The notes under the pieces: model-generated
Database searches by the model: none
Told to the model about the DNA's origin: nothing
What the model saw: the letters and a program-made list of their open reading frames with translations, nothing else
In this document: positions 24,328 to 31,351 of the stretch, in pieces
Position numbering within the stretch: the stretch's first letter is position 1
How the letters are laid out: every line of letters begins with the position of its first letter
Program-made: the position numbers and the translations under genes
IMG/VR virus record: IMGVR_UViG_3300020477_000072
Coordinates: 1-36,160 of that record
Origin: a virus
Strand: one strand, 5' to 3'
DNA: 36,160 nt

Positions 24328-24538
24328 AAGAGTAATAATAGTATTCCTTTTCCTAGTCTTAATTGGAGTGGGTTTAGTTGGATGTAAAGCAAATGTTCTT
24401 AATACTGCTGTGTGTCCTGATAAAACAAGTGTAGAAGTTGGAGTAACAGAAACAGATAGTAAGAATGATAAGTTACAAGAAAAGAAATCCATAACTCAAA
24501 CTTGGAAATGGGGAAAGAAAGTTTGTGATGACAGATAA
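24317..24538 (+). CDS. Small lipoprotein (candidate outer-membrane spanin)
   Basis: The 73-aa product has a classic lipoprotein signal: basic start, hydrophobic core VIIVFLFLVLIGVG and lipobox LVGC with Cys23 as the lipidated residue, leaving about 51 mature residues. It overlaps both flanking membrane-protein genes. A short lipoprotein nested with single-pass coiled-coil proteins next to lysozyme fits the outer partner of a two-component spanin, though typical o-spanins are proline-rich and this one is not. Confidence 0.65.
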   Translation: MHNERVIIVFLFLVLIGVGLVGCKANVLNTAVCPDKTSVEVGVTETDSKNDKLQEKKSITQTWKWGKKVCDDR

Positions 24539-24779
24539 AATTATGACATTATTAGTAGGAGTATTGATAGCTTTAGGTGGTTGGTCCTTATCTCGTACCT
24601 TTGAATTATCTACTATACAAGCAGTACACGAAGATAAAGTTGATAAATTAGAAAGACAAGTTATGAAGCTACAAGATAAAATGGATAAGATGATGGATTC
24701 AGATGAAGAGATTATGGAACAACACGAAGAGTTATTTAAAAAATTAGAACAAAGTAATACAGGGTATAGTTATAACTAA
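24525..24779 (+). CDS. Membrane-anchored coiled-coil protein, paralogue B (candidate inner spanin)
   Basis: The 84-aa product has one N-terminal membrane segment (residues about 6-22, IMTLLVGVLIALGGW) followed by SLSRTFELST and a clear coiled coil (DKVDKLERQVMKLQDKMDK). Its first 30 residues repeat the product at 24142. N-in topology with a periplasmic coiled coil is the plan of an inner-membrane spanin. The gene overlaps the lipoprotein gene by 14 bases and the next gene by one base. Confidence 0.65.
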   Translation: MMTDKIMTLLVGVLIALGGWSLSRTFELSTIQAVHEDKVDKLERQVMKLQDKMDKMMDSDEEIMEQHEELFKKLEQSNTGYSYN

Positions 24780-25156
24780 TGAATAAAATTAATGAAGCAA
24801 CAAATTTTAGTACAGATATAAAAACATTAACTATGGTTATTGCTGGTATAGCTGTAGCAGTATGGAGCTGGTCGATGATTAATAATAGATTAACACAATT
24901 AGAAACAGCTAAACAATTAATGCAACAAGATTTACTTGAAGCTAGTACACAAAAACCTATCGACCAAGAACAGTTTATGTTAATAGAACATATGGCAGGA
25001 CAAGTAGAAAAATTAACTACAAGAGTAGATGATATGATGCATAATAAAGTGATGATAAATTCTATTGCTAAAGATTTAGATAAAGCCCTTAATGATATTG
25101 AAAAATTAAAAGATAGTGTTAGAGCAAATATAGGAAAATTAAATGGAGAACATTAA
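24779..25156 (+). CDS. Membrane-anchored coiled-coil protein, 125 aa
   Basis: A hydrophobic segment at residues about 15-33 (TLTMVIAGIAVAVWSWSM) is followed by NNRLTQLETAKQLM and a long heptad-rich helix to the end (MAGQVEKLTTRVDDMM, then KDLDKALNDIEKLKDSV). It has the same plan as the two preceding small membrane proteins but is longer. It could be an inner spanin or a virion-independent membrane protein. ATG overlaps the previous stop (TAATG). Confidence 0.62.
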   Translation: MNKINEATNFSTDIKTLTMVIAGIAVAVWSWSMINNRLTQLETAKQLMQQDLLEASTQKPIDQEQFMLIEHMAGQVEKLTTRVDDMMHNKVMINSIAKDLDKALNDIEKLKDSVRANIGKLNGEH

Positions 25157-25372
25157 ATGATTCTAGAAACTGTATTTGCTTTATTGATGTTTGTAAATAA
25201 TGAGATCAAAGAACATAGAATACAAGATAATTTAAGTCTATGTTTAAAACATAAGAGAGAAGCCACAAGGCAAGTATCTAATTCTGTTACTTACAAGTGT
25301 ATTAAAACTAAAGCAGAAGTTGAAACCAATAAAGATGGTAGTAAAACCATTAAAAAACTGATATTAGAATAA
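25157..25372 (+). CDS. Hypothetical 71-aa protein with N-terminal hydrophobic segment
   Basis: It starts directly after the previous stop. Residues 2-14 (ILETVFALLMFVN) are hydrophobic and could be a signal or anchor; the remainder is hydrophilic with two cysteines (SLCLKHK and TYKCIKTKAEV) that could form a disulfide in the periplasm. It precedes lysozyme by four bases. Similar small proteins accompany lysis genes in marine phages; function unknown. Confidence 0.6.
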   Translation: MILETVFALLMFVNNEIKEHRIQDNLSLCLKHKREATRQVSNSVTYKCIKTKAEVETNKDGSKTIKKLILE

Positions 25373-25376
25373 CCAT

Positions 25377-25796
25377 ATGTCTGATGCTTTAAAAGAAAGA
25401 ATCAAGAAACACGAGGGATTCGTGAATGAAGTATATAAAGATTCCCTTGGAAAGCGAACAGTAGGATATGGACACCTATGCGTTGAAGATCATTGGGAAG
25501 ATGGTAAGAAATATTCTGAAGAATTTTTGAGTGGCATCTTCGATCAAGACTTCGCTAATGCTAACGGCTTAGCTTTAAAATTAATAGGAGATATTCCATT
25601 AAGACAATCTGCTAAAGAAGTAATAACTGAAATGTGTTTTCAACTAGGGTTCAAAGTTTCTCGCTTTGCAAAAATGTGGGATGCTCTTCAAAAGGATGAC
25701 TATGCTACTGCCTCACTCGAAATGTTAGATTCAAACTGGCATAAGCAAACACCTAAGAGATGTGAAGACTTAGCTAAGATAATGAAAGAGGGTTAA
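25377..25796 (+). CDS. Endolysin, T4-type lysozyme (GH24)
   Basis: The 139-aa product carries the T4-lysozyme active-site pattern: E13 in KKHEGF, D22 in VYKDSLG and T28 in RTVGYGH, with family spacing. It cuts the glycan strands of peptidoglycan at the end of infection. No signal peptide or membrane arm is seen, so release would need the holin-like product encoded right after it. The length is slightly below T4 lysozyme (164) but includes the C-terminal helices (SLEMLDSNWHKQTPKRC). Confidence 0.93.
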   Translation: MSDALKERIKKHEGFVNEVYKDSLGKRTVGYGHLCVEDHWEDGKKYSEEFLSGIFDQDFANANGLALKLIGDIPLRQSAKEVITEMCFQLGFKVSRFAKMWDALQKDDYATASLEMLDSNWHKQTPKRCEDLAKIMKEG

Positions 25797-25799
25797 TCA

Positions 25800-26177
25800 A
25801 TGTGGTTTAGTGCAATCAAGTTAGCTTTAAATGCTGGTACTCATATCTATAAGAATAGACAAAAAACTAAAATGTTAATGTCTGATGCTCAAATGAAACA
25901 CGCAGAAAAAATGAGTTCAGGTCAATTAGAATACTCAGGCAAATTATTAGAAGCACGACAATCAGACTGGAAAGACGAGTTCATATTGATACTGTTAAGT
26001 ATTCCTATCGTAATGCTCGGATTTTCAGTATGGTCTGACAATCCTGAACATATGGAAAAGATGAAACTCTTTTTTGAATACTTTTCTAATATGCCTTTTT
26101 GGTATCAATCAATTTTTGTGGGTGTCATAGCTAGTGTCTATGGTCTTAAAGCTACTGACTTGATTAAAAGGAAATAA
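25800..26177 (+). CDS. Holin-like membrane protein
   Basis: The 125-aa product has an amphipathic N-terminal half (about residues 5-50), then two hydrophobic segments at about 61-78 (FILILLSIPIVMLGFSVW) and 103-117 (SIFVGVIASVYGLKA), and a basic end LIKRK. Size, two membrane segments, basic C-terminus and position three bases after the lysozyme gene fit a holin. I do not place it in a named holin family with certainty. Confidence 0.68.
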   Translation: MWFSAIKLALNAGTHIYKNRQKTKMLMSDAQMKHAEKMSSGQLEYSGKLLEARQSDWKDEFILILLSIPIVMLGFSVWSDNPEHMEKMKLFFEYFSNMPFWYQSIFVGVIASVYGLKATDLIKRK

Positions 26178-26194
26178 TACTATAGGTAGAAATT

Positions 26195-26368
26195 ATGGAT
26201 AAAATTAAAATGATACTAGATGATGTGAAAAGACACCTGAAGAACGCATTTAAAGGGGCGTGGATTGACGATATGGGTATTAAGTGTACTCAATGTATGA
26301 ATAATCTAAGTCCTCGTGTATGGCTTTCTTTGGTCGTTCTAGCCCTAATTCTAGGTTTGTTCTTATGA
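26195..26368 (+). CDS. Small C-tail-anchored membrane protein, 57 aa
   Basis: ATG 26195 follows an AGG site and opens a 57-codon frame ending TGA 26366-26368. The N-terminal helix is charged (LDDVKRHLKNAFKGAW), a CTQC pair at residues 31-34 could bind metal or form a disulfide, and the C-terminus is a hydrophobic anchor (WLSLVVLALILGLFL). It may be a second lysis membrane protein. No family recognised. Confidence 0.6.
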   Translation: MDKIKMILDDVKRHLKNAFKGAWIDDMGIKCTQCMNNLSPRVWLSLVVLALILGLFL

Positions 26369-26371
26369 TAG

Positions 26372-26602
26372 ATGAAGTGGATTCTCATAATAACTGTATG
26401 TTCCTCACTCTCTAGTGGAAAAGTATGTGATCCTCCAAGAATCTTTGAGGATTATTCTTCTTGGCATAGTTGTATTGAAAGTGGCTTAGATAAATCTGTC
26501 GAAATTATGGCAGGAATTGATAAAGATATAGTCAATGGTTATCTTCTTGGTCCTAATATTTATTGTCAAAGACAACCTGAACAACCTAAAGTAGATACTT
26601 AA
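26372..26602 (+). CDS. Hypothetical small exported protein
   Basis: The 76-aa product begins KWILIITVCSSLSSGKVC, a short signal-like segment, and has four further-spaced cysteines that could pair in the periplasm. The pattern MKWILI-VCS followed by Cys-rich sequence recurs in small phage proteins of unknown function. It is the last plus-strand gene, and its stop overlaps the stop of the convergent minus-strand gene by four bases. Confidence 0.6.
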   Translation: MKWILIITVCSSLSSGKVCDPPRIFEDYSSWHSCIESGLDKSVEIMAGIDKDIVNGYLLGPNIYCQRQPEQPKVDT

Positions 26603-26850
26603 TCTTTACCATCATTATAACTTACAAAGTATTTACCATCTATACTTGTACAGTAATGGGCAAAGACTATCTTACCTTTATGTTTTCTATGAATCCATAC
26701 TTCTCCGTTACCCTCTTTATAATTTTTATTCTCTTCAAAGTATGTGTATTTATCCATTAGATCAGAACACCAATGACCTACTGCTAGTTGTGCTGGTATC
26801 TTAGATACTTCTCCATTGAGTAAGTGAATCATTAATACGACTAACTTCAT
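26599..26850 (-). CDS. Hypothetical 83-aa protein, last gene of minus operon
   Basis: The start is supported by an AAGGAG site. The product has a hydrophobic, signal-like start (KLVVLMIHLL), then a polar domain with two cysteines and several aromatic residues (SDLMDKYTYFEENKNY, IDGKYFVSYNDGKD). Possibly exported. It converges on and overlaps the plus-strand gene by four bases. No family recognised. Confidence 0.6.
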   Translation of the reverse strand: MKLVVLMIHLLNGEVSKIPAQLAVGHWCSDLMDKYTYFEENKNYKEGNGEVWIHRKHKGKIVFAHYCTSIDGKYFVSYNDGKD

Positions 26851-26861
26851 CTCTTAACTCC

Positions 26862-26996
26862 TTATCTTCCTTGTCCTCTATAGCGTTTTCTTTTGGTTTT
26901 TTTGTTTGGTCTTTTTGTGTGTCTTCCTTTTCTTCTGATTTTTTTTCGTTCAAATACAACTGCATTAAGAAGATTGTTTTTCTTTTTCTTTGCCAT
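26862..26996 (-). CDS. Small basic protein, 44 aa
   Basis: The frame starts at ATG 26996 with AKKKKNNLLNAV and ends GRHTKRPNKKTKRKRYRGQGR split by context; the GRHTK, NKK and KYRGQGR-like elements recur in very small basic phage proteins. It overlaps the zinc-finger gene by 32 bases in another frame and has no clear ribosome site. High Arg/Lys content suggests nucleic-acid binding. The low-complexity composition makes a chance frame possible. Confidence 0.45.
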   Translation of the reverse strand: MAKKKKNNLLNAVVFERKKIRRKGRHTKRPNKKTKRKRYRGQGR

Positions 26997-27243
26997 TTTT
27001 ATTATACTCTCTTGGAAGTTCAGGACATCCTGCACACAACCATTTATCATTGATTCCAAAGCATAAAGGTTCTTTACAATCTTTACATATACGATTGTTT
27101 TCTTTAAACTTTTCCATTTCTTCTCCAGCATTTAACACCTCATCATTTTGGCTAATGCTAACATCTGCTTTTTTATTTTTCATTAACCTTTTGTATTCTT
27201 CTTCTTGTCTTCTGAATCTTTCTTGCTGTTTCCAATTAACCAT
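26965..27243 (-). CDS. Zinc-ribbon-like 92-aa protein
   Basis: The N-terminal half is a charged helix (RFRRQEEEYKRLMKNKK). The C-terminal half has RICKDCKEPLCFG and KWLCAGCPEL, i.e. CxxC at 53-56 and CxxC at 70-73 with an extra Cys61, a plan typical of a single zinc ribbon. It overlaps the upstream gene by 8 bases. A DNA- or protein-binding role is inferred from the zinc site only. Confidence 0.65.
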   Translation of the reverse strand: MVNWKQQERFRRQEEEYKRLMKNKKADVSISQNDEVLNAGEEMEKFKENNRICKDCKEPLCFGINDKWLCAGCPELPREYNKNGKEKEKQSS

Positions 27244-27499
27244 ACCAGTTATATATACCCCATATGCCTAATATTACATAGGTTATCTCCATTAAAAATC
27301 TTCCGTACCCCTCTTGACTTCGATCTTGCCAACCCCAGTACGCCCACATAGAGCAAGATATAACGCCAAGCATCCACCCAAACGATTGATACTCGTTTAT
27401 CTTAAAAGTTGTTAATATAAATACACTACATATTGCTATACAAAATGCAATATACCTAGCTATCTTCGTGTCTAATTTTCTCCTTAATACTTTGTTCAT
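27236..27499 (-). CDS. Small integral membrane protein, three segments
   Basis: The 87-aa product has hydrophobic segments at about 14-32, 39-56 and 66-84 with a basic N-terminus (NKVLRRKLDTKIARY) and the sequence MWAYWGWQDRSQEGYG between segments 2 and 3. It overlaps both neighbours. Small three-segment membrane proteins of this look (GWMLG, WAYWGW) occur in phages; transport, superinfection exclusion or membrane remodelling are all possible. Confidence 0.62.
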   Translation of the reverse strand: MNKVLRRKLDTKIARYIAFCIAICSVFILTTFKINEYQSFGWMLGVISCSMWAYWGWQDRSQEGYGRFLMEITYVILGIWGIYNWYG

Positions 27500-27821
27500 A
27501 GGGCATCCTATATTCCTTATGATTTAAAAGTATGTCTATAAATAAATTGAGGTTAATGCAAACTAAAGTTTCTCCAAAATCTTCGTGTAAAAACAAGGCA
27601 TCTGCACCTTGTTTCCAGCGTTTAAGAGTCTTGAATCCTACTCCTCCTTTACGCCCTTTAACTTCTACATTAATACTGGGATTGTTGATTTGAATATCGT
27701 GTGGAAAATCTTGTAATGCTCCACTCATCGGTTGTCTTCGAGCAGACAAACCTCTCTTCTTCAATAACTTGACTAAATTATTTTCTATTCTGTAACCTTT
27801 TCTTTTGCTTTTATTAGTCAT
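27456..27821 (-). CDS. Hjc-like PD-(D/E)XK nuclease / Holliday junction resolvase
   Basis: ATG 27821 (inside the end of the upstream gene) is preferred over an ATG 21 bases further upstream because the family starts close to the KGYRIENNLVKLLKKRG helix. The 121-aa product has E13, D42 (FPHDIQI) and E53-x-K55 (NVEVKGRKGG), the catalytic set of archaeal Hjc-type resolvases, and the RQPMSGA segment that parallels R-x-P-x-SG in that family. It would cut four-way junctions or branched DNA before packaging and belongs with the recombination genes upstream. Confidence 0.78.
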   Translation of the reverse strand: MTNKSKRKGYRIENNLVKLLKKRGLSARRQPMSGALQDFPHDIQINNPSINVEVKGRKGGVGFKTLKRWKQGADALFLHEDFGETLVCINLNLFIDILLNHKEYRMPYEQSIKEKIRHEDS

Positions 27822-28008
27822 CAGGAATATACTCACTATCATCTCTCAATAATAATGCATTATCTTCCAGCTTAACTAAAGGGAATGCTTCATATGTTTT
27901 CTGAATATAATATTGTAATCTTTTAAACAATACATTATCAGGTTTATCCATCAAAGCATTAGCAATTAACTTAGCATCTAAACTAATTTCCTCTTGTTGC
28001 TTTACCAA
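27814..28008 (-). CDS. Hypothetical 64-aa protein (TTG start)
   Basis: The start is TTG at 28008, supported by AGGAGG eight bases upstream; no ATG is available. The product is helical and acidic with EISLDAKLIANALMDKP and a C-terminus LLLRDDSEYIPDD. It overlaps the LexA-like gene upstream and the nuclease gene downstream. No family recognised. Confidence 0.55.
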   Translation of the reverse strand: MVKQQEEISLDAKLIANALMDKPDNVLFKRLQYYIQKTYEAFPLVKLEDNALLLRDDSEYIPDD

Positions 28009-28240
28009 TTTTTATACCTCCTTTCTCGTAATCTCTATTAATAATTAATCTTCTTGAGTCGCCATACTTACCTACTTTCTTTAGGTAATCTTTTTTAATG
28101 AGTCTTTCTATTGCTCCCCAAGATTGTGAACGAGATTTAAAAGAACAGCCCTCAGTTATTTCTGAATAACTAGGACTGATCTTATGTTCTAAAATAAACT
28201 TCTTACAATATTGATATACTTTGTATTCGTTTCTTGTCAT
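27983..28240 (-). CDS. LexA-type winged-helix DNA-binding protein
   Basis: The 85-aa product TRNEYKVYQYCKKFILEHKI, SPSYSEITEGCSFKSRS, GAIERLIKKDYLKKVGKYGDSRRL follows the LexA N-terminal DNA-binding domain: T-x-x-E-x-x-VY-x-x-I, PSY-EI, SRS in the recognition helix, and a wing. There is no autoprotease domain, so it is a stand-alone regulator, perhaps of its own operon or of the terS promoter. Its ATG overlaps the SSB stop (TAATG). Confidence 0.7.
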   Translation of the reverse strand: MTRNEYKVYQYCKKFILEHKISPSYSEITEGCSFKSRSQSWGAIERLIKKDYLKKVGKYGDSRRLIINRDYEKGGIKIGKATRGN

Positions 28241-28665
28241 TAGAACGGAACCTCATTCTCCTCTTTTGTTTCAACAGTAGATTCTTTCGGCTCATCAATC
28301 CCTCCCTCATCATATGAGGAGGTCTTGGGTTCGCCTCCATTTGTTTTCTTGTCTAGCAATTTCATTTTGCTTTCGAATCTATCCAAATGTATTTCTGCTG
28401 TCTTCATTGGCTGTCCATCTTTTTCCCAAGATCGATATGTTAGTCTTCCTTGCAACAACACCATACTTCCTTTTGTTGTGTACCTTGCAAGTGTATCTGC
28501 GATACGATCATCCCATACTATGACCTTGTGCCAATCAGTTTCTTTTTCTCCTTTGATGGTCCTGTTTGTAGCTACACTTAATATGGCATAGCTACTTCCC
28601 TTTGAAGTTTGTTTTACTTCAGGATCACGACCAAGGTTTCCTATTATTACTATATTGTTATACAT
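28240..28665 (-). CDS. ssb: Single-stranded DNA-binding protein
   Basis: The 141-aa product has the SSB OB fold: NNIVIIGNLGRDPEVK, FAT-like SVATNRTIKGEKETDWHKVIVW split by context, LARYTTKGSMVLLQGRL and a linker rich in Gly/Glu/Ser. It ends EENEVPF, close to the DDIPF-type acidic tip that recruits replication and repair proteins. It follows the annealing protein and exonuclease genes (ATG lies inside the previous gene), forming a recombination set. An AAAGGAGA site lies upstream. Confidence 0.93.
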   Translation of the reverse strand: MYNNIVIIGNLGRDPEVKQTSKGSSYAILSVATNRTIKGEKETDWHKVIVWDDRIADTLARYTTKGSMVLLQGRLTYRSWEKDGQPMKTAEIHLDRFESKMKLLDKKTNGGEPKTSSYDEGGIDEPKESTVETKEENEVPF

Positions 28666-29260
28666 TCTTAGGTTCTCCTTTGTTTAGTTCGCCTAGTTTA
28701 TTTTCATACAATGTCTTAGTATGAAGATATATTGCGTGAGAAGATTGTCTTGCTTTAGCCATATGTACTTTGTACATCTTGCCATAACCTAACAATGCTT
28801 TCTTTGATTTAGAGTTTTTAATTTCCTCTTGAAATTTATTCAACACTTCATCATCACTTGCTCCTACTTTTGCATTAGAAGTTTGTTTAACATCTAACTC
28901 ATCTTCAGAATAAATGAATCCGTGTAAACCAATTAGTTTTAAGATTGCTCTATCTATTGCTCTCTTCTCAGCCATCGCATAAGGGTAAGCATTCCTACTA
29001 TTCTTTGGACTTGCCTCTCCATATGTAATTACTTTCATATCTTTAAGAGATGCATAACATTTGATACAAACTATTCCCTCTTTGGAATTTGTTTCAATCT
29101 CTTCTAATTGATTAATGTTTACTTTTTTCTTTGCACCTGCGATCTCTATGTATCGATGGTACATTACCCAAGTTCCGTGGCAATCCCACAAACATTCTTT
29201 GCCTGTGAATCCAAGGTCCTTGAGTATATCTGTTACTCTTTTGTCTAGTTGTTTAGCCAT
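28658..29260 (-). CDS. Rad52/ERF-like single-strand annealing protein (putative)
   Basis: The 200-aa product has YGEASPKNSRN followed by AYPYAMAEKRAIDRAILKLIGL and HGFIYSEDEL, a conserved core seen in phage proteins encoded beside YqaJ exonucleases and annotated as Rad52/ERF-type annealing proteins. It sits between the exonuclease and SSB genes, overlapping each by 8 bases, as in lambda Red-like modules. The N-terminal KKKVNINQLEEI region is probably strand-rich. Assignment depends on context and remembered motif. Confidence 0.65.
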   Translation of the reverse strand: MAKQLDKRVTDILKDLGFTGKECLWDCHGTWVMYHRYIEIAGAKKKVNINQLEEIETNSKEGIVCIKCYASLKDMKVITYGEASPKNSRNAYPYAMAEKRAIDRAILKLIGLHGFIYSEDELDVKQTSNAKVGASDDEVLNKFQEEIKNSKSKKALLGYGKMYKVHMAKARQSSHAIYLHTKTLYENKLGELNKGEPKNV

Positions 29261-30128
29261 TGTATCTACCTCCTTTGGTTTCTTCTTTAATGGTTAAGTA
29301 CCCAGCTTTAGTTCTTGATATAAGAATACCAGAACCTGTTGCTCTACGACAATTATCAGGTACTTTAGCTTTCAACACTTGTGATATTGCTTTGTGTTCA
29401 TTGGCTTGTAATTTAGTTTCGTGCCAACGAGGAGCTAAAGACATAAACTCATTATCTTTAACTTCATCAAAGTTAATTGTAATCATATCATTGATTTTTA
29501 TTTTACCTGCGAGTTTAGGTAATTCACTTGTGTCAAGTTTTTCAGGTTCTTTATCTTCTTGAACATACTGCCAAAAAGATTTTTCAATTTCATAAAGTTT
29601 TTTCTGATAAGTTTTATCAGCATCAACCTTACAAGTTTCATATCTATTGTTCCCAAAAATAACAGATAGATATATATATGGTGCTTTCGATACCATTAGA
29701 TAATGTTGTAGTTGTGGCATATAATTTTGCACACAGTTATCCATAGTATTGTTTGAGTTTGTATGTTTACATTCAATAGGTAATGGTACTTTAGTTTCTG
29801 CTACACTACCATTATCACTATTCATAACTACACCATCGTATGATGCAAACATAAATTGGTCCTGTTGCCTTAACTCTCCAGCATTAGAAATTACTTTGAA
29901 GTTCTTTTCATATTCAAAGAATCTAATATTAACTGGCTCAGTTATTACACCAATTTGTACTGCAAGATTCTTGGATAAATCCTCAGGTACTTGCTTACCT
30001 GTTTTTTCCAACCATAACTTATGCCAATCTCCTCTCATAATTCGATTAGCATCCGATCCTCCTATACCTTTTGATCTATCAAGAGGTACTACTTTAATGT
30101 TGGAGTTTGATACTACTTTAGTATTCAT
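29253..30128 (-). CDS. YqaJ-type PD-(D/E)XK exonuclease
   Basis: The 291-aa product has the YqaJ landmarks: GIGGSDANRIM at residues 21-31, a helix with E64 (GVITEP), D98 in FASYDGVV, E119-x-K121 in PIECKHT and YMPQLQHYLMV with Q139. These give the metal and phosphate ligands of lambda-type 5'-3' exonucleases. Together with the annealing protein and SSB it can repair breaks and build concatemers. An AAAGGAGGAG site precedes the ATG. Confidence 0.87.
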   Translation of the reverse strand: MNTKVVSNSNIKVVPLDRSKGIGGSDANRIMRGDWHKLWLEKTGKQVPEDLSKNLAVQIGVITEPVNIRFFEYEKNFKVISNAGELRQQDQFMFASYDGVVMNSDNGSVAETKVPLPIECKHTNSNNTMDNCVQNYMPQLQHYLMVSKAPYIYLSVIFGNNRYETCKVDADKTYQKKLYEIEKSFWQYVQEDKEPEKLDTSELPKLAGKIKINDMITINFDEVKDNEFMSLAPRWHETKLQANEHKAISQVLKAKVPDNCRRATGSGILISRTKAGYLTIKEETKGGRYNG

Positions 30129-30131
30129 ATT

Positions 30132-30797
30132 TTACTCCTCCTTTGTTCTATCTATATACGCCTTTTGTTTATAGATTTCAAGTCTATAAAATGTTTTAGT
30201 AACATTCTGCAACCACCTTAAATGATAAGTATATGGTGGTTCTAATCTATCCACAAATTCTTTTGGTAATGGTAAGCGAGGATATTTATAAGATTTAATT
30301 ATATCCTCCATACAATCTTTTAATAGGAATGCAGGGTACTTTAGAAGTATTCTAAAGTATTGTTCTAATCCTACTTCATTCGGTACTTGTATTGAAAATG
30401 TACTAGCTATTGTTTCTAATACAACTGCAACATCTTTCCTTGTACACGGAGATATATATCCTGCCATCCTTGATATAATTTCAGGTGCATCCTTAATTAT
30501 CTTTTCGTTTATTTGGAATGACTCGTCTTTCCCCATCTTGTGTTGTATCTCGAATACCTGCAACATCAAGGATTCGTTTGCGTCTTTCTTGAATGCTTGA
30601 GGTATCGTAGATAGTGTTGCTCGTCTTAGTCTGTCTTCTAGTGTGTCTGAATTGGACTCCTCTCCTGATCCAGTTTCTGAAACAAGCATCCCAGTCTGCT
30701 TTAATGCCTCCATTTGCTTTGTAGTAGTCAATGAATTGTTCTTTTTCATATTCGATATTAACCTCCATTCCATATCGTTCCTTAATCCATTCAACAT
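30132..30797 (-). CDS. Putative replication accessory protein (start uncertain)
   Basis: The frame is open for 221 codons; the region after about residue 45 (DTLEDRLRRATLSTIPQAF, then PNEVGLEQYFRILLKYPAFLL and YKYPRLPLPKEFVDRLEPP) looks like real protein. The KYP...KYPRLPLP pattern resembles phage proteins encoded after O-like initiators, so a helicase-loader-like role is possible. The first 102 codons overlap the initiator gene in another frame, and no start after the initiator motif has a good ribosome site, although AGGAGAGGAG lies at about 30665-30656. A frameshift joining the two frames is an alternative. Confidence 0.6.
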   Translation of the reverse strand: MLNGLRNDMEWRLISNMKKNNSLTTTKQMEALKQTGMLVSETGSGEESNSDTLEDRLRRATLSTIPQAFKKDANESLMLQVFEIQHKMGKDESFQINEKIIKDAPEIISRMAGYISPCTRKDVAVVLETIASTFSIQVPNEVGLEQYFRILLKYPAFLLKDCMEDIIKSYKYPRLPLPKEFVDRLEPPYTYHLRWLQNVTKTFYRLEIYKQKAYIDRTKEE

Positions 30798-31035
30798 CTC
30801 TTGGATTAGGAATATAATTGCGTGATATTGGTTTCTTATGTAAGTAAAGATTAATGTTAAAACCTAATGCATTAATCCAGTTGATTAGATTAGGACCATT
30901 GGGAAATTTCTTTCCACTTTCCCAAGCAGTTATCAATGAGTCAGCTACACCTATAGTCTGTGATAACTCTTGACTACTAATCATTTGTCTTTGTCTAAGA
31001 TACTTGAGTTCGAGTATCATCTCTTTGTATAACAT
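30493..31035 (-). CDS. O-like replication initiator with N-terminal XRE helix-turn-helix
   Basis: The 180-aa frame begins with a helix-turn-helix (ELSQTIGVADSLITAWESGK, residues about 23-42) and has NPRDVEWIKERYGM, then FIDYYKANGGIKADWDACFRNWIRRG at about 101-125, split by context; the DY...ADWDA-FRNW block is the signature of lambda O-like/phage replisome-organiser proteins. The last 55 residues are Arg/Thr-rich and probably shadow the overlapping gene. It would bind an origin and recruit the host helicase. ATG 31035 or ATG 31020 may be the start. Confidence 0.68.
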   Translation of the reverse strand: MLYKEMILELKYLRQRQMISSQELSQTIGVADSLITAWESGKKFPNGPNLINWINALGFNINLYLHKKPISRNYIPNPRDVEWIKERYGMEVNIEYEKEQFIDYYKANGGIKADWDACFRNWIRRGVQFRHTRRQTKTSNTIYDTSSIQERRKRILDVAGIRDTTQDGERRVIPNKRKDN

Positions 31036-31351
31036 AATCTTTCCAATCTATTTTATCTGCATAACTTCCTCTTGTATTAAAGAAGTTATTATATTGTGGA
31101 TGCTCAGCCATAAACATACGAGCATAAAATGGTTTGTAATCATTGTTAATCTTATAACAAGGATCATTTGTTTCTACTTCTGTTTCCCATCTTATTCTAT
31201 TGATAATCATTTCAGATGATAAACGATTATGACCTTTACCTATTGCAAGGTGTGTAAACTTAACAAACAATTTATATATCTGAGGATTCTCTTGATGAAA
31301 TTTTTTAAACTCATCAACTAAATCTTTAAATTCTAAATCTAATTGTGTCAT
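30995..31351 (-). CDS. Conserved phage protein of unknown function, 118 aa
   Basis: A GGAGAGGAGG site supports the start. The pattern FKKFHQENPQIYKLFVKFTH, LSSEMIINRIRWETEV, then YKINNDYKPFYARMFMAEHP recurs in small proteins of many phages, usually near replication or recombination genes, without a named function. The product is helical and basic enough to bind nucleic acid. It overlaps the initiator gene downstream by about 40 bases. Confidence 0.68.
   Translation of the reverse strand: MTQLDLEFKDLVDEFKKFHQENPQIYKLFVKFTHLAIGKGHNRLSSEMIINRIRWETEVETNDPCYKINNDYKPFYARMFMAEHPQYNNFFNTRGSYADKIDWKDYVIQRDDTRTQVS

Noticed and set aside
26627-26647. AAGTAT/ATACTT hairpin near the convergent gene ends
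   Set aside because: Only six AT-rich pairs inside coding sequence; too weak to call a terminator.
26997-27131. Upstream extension of the small basic protein frame
   Set aside because: This part is in a different frame from the zinc-ribbon gene, whose CxxC motifs show which frame is real here; only the stretch after ATG 26996 is kept, at low confidence.
28325-28591. Plus-strand open frames within the SSB gene
   Set aside because: SSB on the minus strand explains the sequence; no ribosome site or recognisable product on plus.
29749-30174. Plus-strand open frame of 141 codons
   Set aside because: Antisense to the YqaJ exonuclease, whose motifs are clear; composition is that of a reverse-strand shadow.
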